From positions 1-12,146 of the forward strand of contig JAICKT010000098.1 of NCBI GenBank assembly GCA_025927795.1: a stretch of 12,146 nt of DNA, written 5' to 3'. Source of the stretch: Parafilimonas sp. (GTDB taxonomy: Bacteria > Bacteroidota > Bacteroidia > Chitinophagales > Chitinophagaceae). The notes under the pieces were generated by a model. It ran no database searches. It saw only the letters and a program-made list of their open reading frames with translations, and had not been told where the DNA came from. Position 1 is the first letter of the stretch. Every line of letters begins with the position of its first letter. This document shows positions 6,029-12,146 of the stretch, one piece after another. The translations under genes were made by a program, and so were the position numbers.

Positions 6029-6271
6029 ACATTCTCTTTTATTGTTCAGCATTGTTTCTTACCATCGGCTGCGAATGCGGAACAATTTCAGAAGACAAAA
6101 TTTTAAAATTAAGCATTTCCTTCTTGTCTCCTAAAATAATTGAGTGTAATAAGAGCAGCAGCTTTATTTATGCGATAAGATTGAGGGAGCAAACAAACTG
6201 CAAACATTTTATTTCAGTCTTCAGTAATAACTAATGCATTTTAAAAAACTGTTCTGCAACTTATGTAGTCA
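6029..6271. other. Short convergent intergenic region with no recognised gene
   Basis: This spacer separates the receiver gene (plus) from purN (minus). A TTG-started frame (6052-6234) is open but has no family features. It holds a palindrome AATTTTAAAATT (6099-6110) and no convincing terminator for either gene. Confidence 0.5.
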
Positions 6272-6856
6272 TCAATTTTTTTGAATCACCTCTTCAATCA
6301 CTTCCGGAAAATATTTATACTCTAATTCATGAATTCTTTTTGCCAAAGTTTCTGTTGTATCATTTTCGTAAACAGGGCATGCAGTTTGAAAAATAGTTTT
6401 GCCATTATCATAAAACTCATCAACAAAATGTATGGTTATTCCGCTTTCTTTTTCTTTGGCTGATAAAACCGCTTCATGCACAAAATTTCCATACATGCCT
6501 TTACCACCAAACTTTGGTAACAGCGCAGGATGAATGTTTACAATTTTATTTCTGTAAGCATTTATTAATGTTGATGGAAGCTTCCATAAAAACCCGGCGA
6601 GCACAATAAAATCTATCTGTGCATTCTTTAATTCGGGCACATATCCATCACCTCTAAAAAATTTTTCTTTTTCAATTAATATATGCGGAATATGATTTCG
6701 ATCAGCAATTTTTAAAACGCCCGCTTGAGAATTATTACAAACTATTAAACAAATGTTGGCCGTTTGTGTTTTCTTAAAATGATTAATAAGGTTATCCGTA
6801 TTTGTGCCGGCACCAGAGGCAAATACCGCTATATTGTTTTTATTAACTGCATTCAT
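6272..6856 (-). CDS. purN: Phosphoribosylglycinamide formyltransferase (GART)
   Basis: PurN transfers the formyl group of 10-formyltetrahydrofolate to glycinamide ribonucleotide, the third step of de novo purine synthesis, in the cytoplasm. The 194-residue length is normal for the bacterial monofunctional enzyme. The N-terminal Rossmann strand and phosphate loop read IAVFASGAGTNTDNL (9-23). The catalytic core is IVNIHPALLPKFGGKGMYG (105-123), with the expected N107 and H109. The third catalytic residue, Asp, is D150 in VDEFYDNGKTI. Folate-site sequence FIVLAGFLWKLP (83-94) is also typical. The ATG at 6856-6854 begins 13 residues before the phosphate loop. It is a single gene, divergent from the ACIII operon over a 154-bp gap, with no other purine gene nearby. 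No clear promoter box is seen; TTAATTTG just upstream is a seven-of-eight match. Confidence 0.95.
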   Translation of the reverse strand: MNAVNKNNIAVFASGAGTNTDNLINHFKKTQTANICLIVCNNSQAGVLKIADRNHIPHILIEKEKFFRGDGYVPELKNAQIDFIVLAGFLWKLPSTLINAYRNKIVNIHPALLPKFGGKGMYGNFVHEAVLSAKEKESGITIHFVDEFYDNGKTIFQTACPVYENDTTETLAKRIHELEYKYFPEVIEEVIQKN

Positions 6857-6934
6857 ATCAGGTGCTGCAAATTAACTTTATTAAAAGCGCATAACTTAAA
6901 CATTAAAGCATGTTAAAAAAAATTTTTTCTGAAA

Positions 6935-6965
6935 TGTGAATTGTCAGCATCGTGTCATATTTTTG
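6935..6965 (+). promoter_or_regulatory. Candidate promoter of the alternative complex III operon
   Basis: TATTTTTG at 6958-6965 is an exact TAnnTTTG -7 box. TGTG at 6935-6938 stands 19 nt upstream, a three-of-four match to the -33 TTTG box at consensus spacing. Transcription would start near 6972, which places the cytochrome start at ATG 7011 and excludes an upstream in-frame GTG at 6936. Confidence 0.5.
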
Positions 6966-7010
6966 CACGCATCGCAGAATTTTCCAACATCGCAACAACT
7001 GATTTGTGAT

Positions 7011-8258
7011 ATGCTTAAATTAAGACGAATAGCCCCAATTAAAATTTTTACTTTACTGTTTTTAGTCGGCATAACTTTCTCAAAAAAATCTTCAGCGCAA
7101 GACGGTCATGCTCTGTTCATGGCTAATTGTGCATCGTGCCATAAAGTAGATCAAAAATTAGTTGGTCCGGCATTAGCTGGTGTTGAAAGCAGATGGCCAA
7201 GCAGAGATAAAATTCATGCATGGGTACATAATAGTTCTGCAGTTATAAAAAGTGGTGACCCTTATGCAGTAAGCCTGTTTAATGAATTTAATAAAACACA
7301 GATGACTCCTTTTCCACAGTTATCTGATAAAGACATTGATGCCATTCTTGATTATATAAAATCTGCTCCGACTACTACAGCCGCTACTGCAACAACTGCA
7401 ACTGGTACTGCAACAACAGAAGAAAATGGCGATAAATCTTTACTCTTTGGAATACTAACATTAATACTCGCTATAGTTGCCTTTACTTTATTACAGATAA
7501 ATGCCAATCTTAAAAAGATGGCCGATGATAAAGAAGGTGTACCTGCACATGAGCCAATTCCTTTCTGGAGAAATAAAACATACATAACTTTTGGAACGCT
7601 TATTATATTTCTTATTGGCGGTTATTTTGTAACGCAGGGCGCTATTGGTTTAGGTCGCCAGCAAAAGTATGAACCTAAACAACCAATATTCTTTTCGCAC
7701 AAAGTACATCCGGGCATCAACCAGATTAATTGCCAATATTGCCATGTTGGTGTTTACCAGGGCAAGCAGGCAACTATTCCTTCAGTAAATATTTGCATGA
7801 ACTGCCACATGGCAATAAATGAATATAAAGGTGAGAAACTTGTTGATGGTGATGGTAACGAAGTAAATGGTACAGCAGAGATTCAAAAATTATATAAATA
7901 TGCAGGCTTTGAGCCGGGCAAACCATGGGATGCAAGCAAAGCAAAACCTATTGCATGGGTACGCATTCATGATCTTCCTGATTTTGTATATTTCAACCAC
8001 GCGCAACATGTAAATGCAGGCAGGGTTCAATGTCAAACCTGCCACGGTGAAGTAACCAGCTATAATGAAATGTTCCAGTTTGCTCCTTTAAGTATGGGGT
8101 GGTGTATAAACTGTCATCGTTCTACAAAAGTTCAGTTTGAAAACAATGGATTTTACAGTATGTATGAAAAATATAAAGAAGATATCAAGAATCATAAAAT
8201 GGATAGTGTAACTGTAAAAGATATTGGCGGCACTGATTGTCAGAAATGTCATTATTAA
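7011..8258 (+). CDS. actA: Alternative complex III cytochrome subunit ActA with an extra N-terminal monoheme cytochrome c module
   Basis: This 415-residue multiheme cytochrome should accept electrons from ActB and pass them towards an oxidase on the periplasmic side. I start at ATG 7011, which gives a signal peptide or anchor (residues 8-30, ending SSAQ); the in-frame GTG at 6936 overlaps the promoter. It has six CxxCH heme motifs: C40-H44, C241-H245, C262-H266, C341-H345, C365-H369 and C410-H414. The first belongs to a class I cytochrome c module with a likely axial Met, M98, in QMTPF. A Thr/Ala linker (120-136) and two membrane spans (about 143-163 and 190-211) follow, then the pentaheme part that matches ActA. 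ActA in characterised complexes is described as pentaheme, so the front module is an addition, perhaps replacing the monoheme ActE. The actB gene follows 30 bp downstream. Confidence 0.88.
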   Translation: MLKLRRIAPIKIFTLLFLVGITFSKKSSAQDGHALFMANCASCHKVDQKLVGPALAGVESRWPSRDKIHAWVHNSSAVIKSGDPYAVSLFNEFNKTQMTPFPQLSDKDIDAILDYIKSAPTTTAATATTATGTATTEENGDKSLLFGILTLILAIVAFTLLQINANLKKMADDKEGVPAHEPIPFWRNKTYITFGTLIIFLIGGYFVTQGAIGLGRQQKYEPKQPIFFSHKVHPGINQINCQYCHVGVYQGKQATIPSVNICMNCHMAINEYKGEKLVDGDGNEVNGTAEIQKLYKYAGFEPGKPWDASKAKPIAWVRIHDLPDFVYFNHAQHVNAGRVQCQTCHGEVTSYNEMFQFAPLSMGWCINCHRSTKVQFENNGFYSMYEKYKEDIKNHKMDSVTVKDIGGTDCQKCHY

Positions 8259-8288
8259 TAATTAGTTTTTAGGCTACATACAGGTACT

Positions 8289-11200
8289 ATGGATAAAAAA
8301 TACTGGCAAAATTTTGGGCAGAGAAATAATACGGAAGCTTCTAAAAAAGCTGCCGCAGACGAGTTTCGTGAAGATTTGCCCTTTGAAGTAGATGATAAAT
8401 TATTAAAAGCTCCCACACAAAGAAGGGACTTTTTAAAATATCTTGGCTTTAGTACAACCGCTGCATTAATTGCTGCAAGCTGCGAAGTACCGGTAAGAAA
8501 ATCTATTCCTTTCGCAAACAAACCCGAAGATATTGTGCCGGGTGTTGCAAATTATTATGCTACCACTTATGTACAGGATGGTGAAGCAATAAGCATTGTG
8601 GCAAAAGTGCGCGACGGCAGGCCTATAAAAATTGAAGGCAATACTCTATCACCTGTAACTAAAGGCGGCACTTCTGCAAAAGTGCAGGCTTCTATTTTAA
8701 GTTTGTATGATACTGCACGTTTGCGTTTTCCCACTATTGATGGAAAAGAAGTAACGCTTGCTTATATTGACCAGGCAATTTCAGGTGCACTTGGCGGAGC
8801 GCCAGTTGTTCTGCTTACCAGCACTATCAATTCACCTACTACATTAGAAGCCATCAATCAATTCTTAGGAAAATTTCCTGGCAGCAGGCATGTAATGTAT
8901 GATGCAGATTCATACACGGGTTTGTTGTTGGCAAACCAGGCTTCTTACGGTAGAAAAGCTATTCCTTCTTATGCTTTTGATAAAGCAAAAGTTATTGTAA
9001 GTATTGGTGCTGATTTTTTGGGCACATGGTTAAGTCCTGTTGAATATGCAAGCCTGTATGCTGTTGGCAGAAAAATAGATGAAAAAAATCCTGCAATGAG
9101 CAGGCATTTTCAGTTTGAGTCTCTTCTTAGCTTAACGGGTGCGAATGCGGATGAAAGATATATTCATAAACCATCAGAAACCGGCGCTGTTGCTGTTGCA
9201 TTATTAAATGCAATAACAGGTCAGGGTGCATCAAATATTAATGATGCAAAATTAAAAGCAGGCATTGCAAAAGCAGCCGCTGAATTATCAGCCAATAAAG
9301 GAAATGCACTGGTAGTTTGCGGAAGCAACCACCCGAATATTCAGCAGGTAGTAAACGCAATTAATAATGCGCTTAGTGCCGATGGAAATACCATTAACTG
9401 GTCTTCATTAAATAAATCAAAAGCAGGCGTAGATGCAGATTTTGCTGCACTAATAAATGATATGAATGCGGGGCGTGTAGGTGCTTTATTAGTATATGGT
9501 GCAAATCCCGCTTATACGTGGAGCAATGCAAAAGCATTTACAGATGCTTTGAAAAAAGTAAAAGTTACCGTTTCATTCAATCCAAAAAATGATGAAACAA
9601 CACAGCTTTGCAAATATGTAATTCCTGATCATCACTTTTTAGAAAGCTGGGGCGATGCAGAACCAAAATCAGGATTTATTTCTTTAATGCAGCCAACCAT
9701 TAATCCATTATTTAAGACAAGGCAATGGCAAGACAGTCTTTTAAAATGGAGCGGCGCAGCACCTGATTATCATACATTCTTTCAAAATTATTGGACCGGA
9801 AAATTAGGAAACGAAGAAGCATTTGACAGTGCTTTGGAAAACGGTATTATAAATAATAGTACTGCAATAAGTGCCGGTGCATCTCACGGAGTAAACAATG
9901 CCGGTTCTGCTTCAGTTGATACAACTGCTGCTTCAGGTAACAGACCTATTGTGACCCCTACAACCACAACAAACGCAGGTGCATCTTATAATAATGGTTC
10001 TTTAAACACTGCACTTACTGCTATAAATAATTCAGCTAAATCAACTGCTATAGAATTAGTATTCTATAAAAAAGTAGGAATTGGCTGCGGCGAGGGCTCC
10101 GGTAATCCATGGCTGCATGAATTACCAGATCCGGTTTCAAGAGCAACATGGGATAACTATGTTATGATTTCGCCAGCGATGGCAAAAAGCTTATTGGATA
10201 TTGATTTAAACAGTGATTTTCAAACTGATAATTATGAAGTGCATCCGGCTAAAAGAGTTTTGAAAGTTACGGTAAACGGAAAGGGTTCAGTTTTGCTTCC
10301 ATTTTTAATTATTCCAGGCACACATCCAAATACAATTGGTATTGCGCTTGGATATGGCCGCACCGCAAAGCTGGGCAAGGTTTCAGAAAATGTTGGAAAA
10401 GATGTTTATCCGCTTGTTTCTTTCAATGGAACCTTTGTTGATTATACTGCATTAAATGTTACTGTTGAAAAAACAAATGATGAATTTGATGTAGCGCAGC
10501 TTCAAACACACAGCTCTTATGATACTTCAATGGGTTTGCGTACCGATGTAATGAAAGAACTTACATTGAATGATTTCAAAAAAGACCCCGAAGAAATTTT
10601 AGACGACAGAGAAAAAGAAGCTAAACCTTATGGTGGTTTGCCTGCTTATGAAAAGCAAGGAACCATCTATCCATATTATGATAAGCCAGGCATTCATTGG
10701 GGAATGAATGTTGACTTGAATAGTTGCATTGGTTGTGGTGCTTGTGTAGTAGCCTGCCATCTTGAAAATAATGTTCCTATTGTTGGCAAGAGTGAAATAA
10801 AGCGCTTTCATGATATGCACTGGCTGCGCATTGACCGTTATTTTAGTGGTGATTTAGAAAATCCAACTGTAGTATTTCAGCCTTTAATGTGTCAGCATTG
10901 TGATAATGCGCCCTGCGAAAATGTATGTCCTGTAAGTGCTACCAATCATAGCAGTGAAGGCATAAACCAAATGGCTTATAACCGTTGTGTAGGTACAAAA
11001 TATTGCGCAAATAACTGCCCTTATAAAGTGCGCCGTTTTAACTGGGCTGATTATACAGGTGCAGATAGTTTTCCGGATAACCAGAATTTTAGCGGCGTAG
11101 GTAAACTTGACCCCGCCGTACATGTAATGAATGATGATCTTACAAGAATGGTTTTAAATCCTGATGTGGTAGTAAGGTCAAGAGGTGTAATGGAAAAATG

Positions 11201-11501
11201 TTCTTTCTGTGTACAACGCTGTCAGGATGGTAAATTAAAAGCAAAGAAAGAAAGCCGCCCTTTAAAAAGTGGTGAAAATAATGAATGGGATGTGCAAACA
11301 GCTTGTCAGCAAGCGTGCCCAACCAACGCCATTGTATTTGGTAACGCAAACGATAACAACAGTGCTGTTACGCAAATGAGAGTTAATAATAAGTTGAGAA
11401 CATTTCACTCACTCGAACAATTACATACTTTACCCAACGTAAGTTACCTGGCTAAAGTGCGTAACAGGGATGAAGAAATGGAATACAGACACGAAGGATA
11501 A
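8289..11501 (+). CDS. actB: Alternative complex III subunit ActB (TAT-variant molybdopterin oxidoreductase-like/iron-sulfur protein)
   Basis: This 1070-residue protein is the large periplasmic subunit of ACIII. The N-terminus (KKYWQNFGQ to EFREDLPFE, 3-33) looks like the 'TAT-variant' leader extension of Bacteroidota. Then come twin arginines R45-R46 (RRDFLKYLGF), a hydrophobic stretch and C65 in AASC, a possible lipidation site. Residues about 85-720 form the molybdopterin oxidoreductase-like part, which in known ACIII binds no molybdenum cofactor. Residues about 800-1015 form an NrfC-like ferredoxin part. Its sixteen cysteines fall in cluster-type spacing: C813/816/819/823, C868/871/876/880, C900/906/910, C971/974/978 and C1006/1010. 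The family carries three 4Fe-4S and one 3Fe-4S cluster, so one cysteine may be spare. Residues about 520-585 are a Ser/Thr/Asn/Ala-rich insert. It lies between actA and actC, presumably in one transcript. Confidence 0.93.
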   Translation: MDKKYWQNFGQRNNTEASKKAAADEFREDLPFEVDDKLLKAPTQRRDFLKYLGFSTTAALIAASCEVPVRKSIPFANKPEDIVPGVANYYATTYVQDGEAISIVAKVRDGRPIKIEGNTLSPVTKGGTSAKVQASILSLYDTARLRFPTIDGKEVTLAYIDQAISGALGGAPVVLLTSTINSPTTLEAINQFLGKFPGSRHVMYDADSYTGLLLANQASYGRKAIPSYAFDKAKVIVSIGADFLGTWLSPVEYASLYAVGRKIDEKNPAMSRHFQFESLLSLTGANADERYIHKPSETGAVAVALLNAITGQGASNINDAKLKAGIAKAAAELSANKGNALVVCGSNHPNIQQVVNAINNALSADGNTINWSSLNKSKAGVDADFAALINDMNAGRVGALLVYGANPAYTWSNAKAFTDALKKVKVTVSFNPKNDETTQLCKYVIPDHHFLESWGDAEPKSGFISLMQPTINPLFKTRQWQDSLLKWSGAAPDYHTFFQNYWTGKLGNEEAFDSALENGIINNSTAISAGASHGVNNAGSASVDTTAASGNRPIVTPTTTTNAGASYNNGSLNTALTAINNSAKSTAIELVFYKKVGIGCGEGSGNPWLHELPDPVSRATWDNYVMISPAMAKSLLDIDLNSDFQTDNYEVHPAKRVLKVTVNGKGSVLLPFLIIPGTHPNTIGIALGYGRTAKLGKVSENVGKDVYPLVSFNGTFVDYTALNVTVEKTNDEFDVAQLQTHSSYDTSMGLRTDVMKELTLNDFKKDPEEILDDREKEAKPYGGLPAYEKQGTIYPYYDKPGIHWGMNVDLNSCIGCGACVVACHLENNVPIVGKSEIKRFHDMHWLRIDRYFSGDLENPTVVFQPLMCQHCDNAPCENVCPVSATNHSSEGINQMAYNRCVGTKYCANNCPYKVRRFNWADYTGADSFPDNQNFSGVGKLDPAVHVMNDDLTRMVLNPDVVVRSRGVMEKCSFCVQRCQDGKLKAKKESRPLKSGENNEWDVQTACQQACPTNAIVFGNANDNNSAVTQMRVNNKLRTFHSLEQLHTLPNVSYLAKVRNRDEEMEYRHEG

Positions 11502-11553
11502 GTAAACTTGATAGATATGCTGTGGCAAACAGCAGCAATGAAAAACGAAAAGT

Positions 11554-12146
11554 ATGTCATTATTAAAATACGAATCTCAGGTAAGAGAACCATTGGTAGA
11601 TGGCAGCAAAACGTATCATGACGTAACCGAAGATATTTGCAGACCTATTGAAGTAAAGCCCGGCAGGTTATGGTACATAGGATTTTTTATTGCTATTGCA
11701 TTGCTGCTTTTTGGTATATACAGCGTATATCGTGAAGTAACTTATGGTATTGGTCAATGGAATGTAAACCATACTGTAGGCTGGGGCTGGGACATTACCA
11801 ATTTCGTTTGGTGGATTGGTATCGGGCACGCAGGCACATTAATCTCTGCCATCCTTTTATTGTTCAGGCAAGGATGGAGAACAGGCGTAAACCGTGCAGC
11901 AGAAGCCATGACGATTTTTGCGGTAATCTGCGCCGGTCAATTTCCTATTTGGCACATGGGGCGTGTATGGGATTTCTTTTTTGTTTTGCCCTATCCAAAT
12001 AGCCGCGGACCGGTTTGGCCTAATTTTGCTTCTCCGCTTATGTGGGACGTATTTGCCGTTTCAACTTACTTTACCGTTTCACTTATATTCTGGTATGCGG
12101 GCTTATTGCCAGATTTAGCAACTATTCGCGACCGCGCGAAAACCAA
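11554..12146 (+). CDS. actC: Alternative complex III membrane subunit ActC (NrfD/PsrC-like), 3'-truncated by the window edge
   Basis: An uninterrupted frame from ATG 11554 runs off the right edge after 197 complete codons; family members are roughly twice that length or more. It begins MSLLKYESQVREPLVDG, and a soluble N-terminus precedes membrane spans at about residues 39-58, 80-104, 117-145 and 163-186. The spans carry typical NrfD/ActC features: GWGWDITNFVWWIGIGHAGT (76-95) with H92, FPIWHMGRVWDFFFVLPYP (130-148) with H134 and D140, and PLMWDVFAVSTYF with D165. In ACIII, ActC is the integral membrane subunit that binds and oxidises menaquinol and has been proposed to move protons. The listed His and Asp residues are candidates for that site, but I cannot map them to published numbers. 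It starts 52 bp after actB. An out-of-frame ATG at 11538 opens only 27 codons. Confidence 0.93.
   Translation, partial: MSLLKYESQVREPLVDGSKTYHDVTEDICRPIEVKPGRLWYIGFFIAIALLLFGIYSVYREVTYGIGQWNVNHTVGWGWDITNFVWWIGIGHAGTLISAILLLFRQGWRTGVNRAAEAMTIFAVICAGQFPIWHMGRVWDFFFVLPYPNSRGPVWPNFASPLMWDVFAVSTYFTVSLIFWYAGLLPDLATIRDRAKT

Noticed and set aside
6052..6234. 60-codon frame with TTG start between the receiver gene and purN
   Set aside because: No family features, no start signal and no conserved pattern; it is likely chance in AT-rich DNA.
6936..7010. N-terminal extension of the ActA-like cytochrome from an in-frame GTG
   Set aside because: The extension overlaps an exact -7 promoter box, and the signal peptide begins at the ATG at 7011.
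8289..11501. Formate dehydrogenase, polysulfide reductase or nitrate reductase catalytic subunit
   Set aside because: The fused ferredoxin part, TAT-variant leader and gene order with a multiheme cytochrome and an NrfD-like protein identify ActB of alternative complex III.
11538..11621. Alternative upstream ATG for ActC
   Set aside because: It is in another frame and stops after 27 codons without conserved content.

Overview
The window looks like a chromosomal segment of a Bacteroidota bacterium, most likely a Chitinophagaceae-type relative. The evidence is a C-terminal type IX secretion (T9SS) sorting domain, a DUF2911 lipoprotein, Bacteroidota-style -7 promoter boxes (TAnnTTTG), weak or absent Shine-Dalgarno sites, AT-rich spacers, and an alternative complex III (ACIII) operon of the Bacteroidota type. 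The lineage is inferred from gene content; no rRNA is present.

Layout from left to right. (1) At 2-550 is the 3' part of a PAS/LuxR-type regulator cut by the window edge and interrupted by an in-frame TGA. (2) At 639-1094 is a small single-domain cupin, closed by a clear intrinsic terminator. (3) At 1376-2575 is a lipoprotein with a C-terminal DUF2911 domain. (4) A 615-bp AT-rich spacer with two perfect tandem duplications leads to (5) a 537-residue secreted protein at 3191-4804. It combines a Gly/Tyr repeat array, a peptidase S74 intramolecular-chaperone domain, a coiled coil and a T9SS sorting domain. (6) A bidirectional terminator separates it from a tiny convergent gene on the minus strand whose coding character continues past two stops. 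(7) After about 580 bp of spacer comes a stand-alone receiver-domain protein (5669-6028), convergent with (8) purN on the minus strand. (9) Divergent from purN is the start of an ACIII operon: a six-heme cytochrome (actA-like), the large molybdopterin-like/iron-sulfur subunit (actB) and the beginning of the NrfD-like membrane subunit (actC), which runs off the right edge.

Functionally, the right third is one respiratory module. ActC would oxidise menaquinol, and ActB iron-sulfur clusters and ActA hemes would pass electrons towards a cytochrome c oxidase. The left and middle parts are unlinked single genes: regulators, a secreted surface protein and a lipoprotein. I see no RNA gene, CRISPR array, prophage, insertion sequence or defence cluster. 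The most unusual items are the two genes with in-frame stops, the order of the S74 and T9SS domains in one protein, and the cytochrome module fused to the front of ActA. I do not see evidence for a wholly new system.
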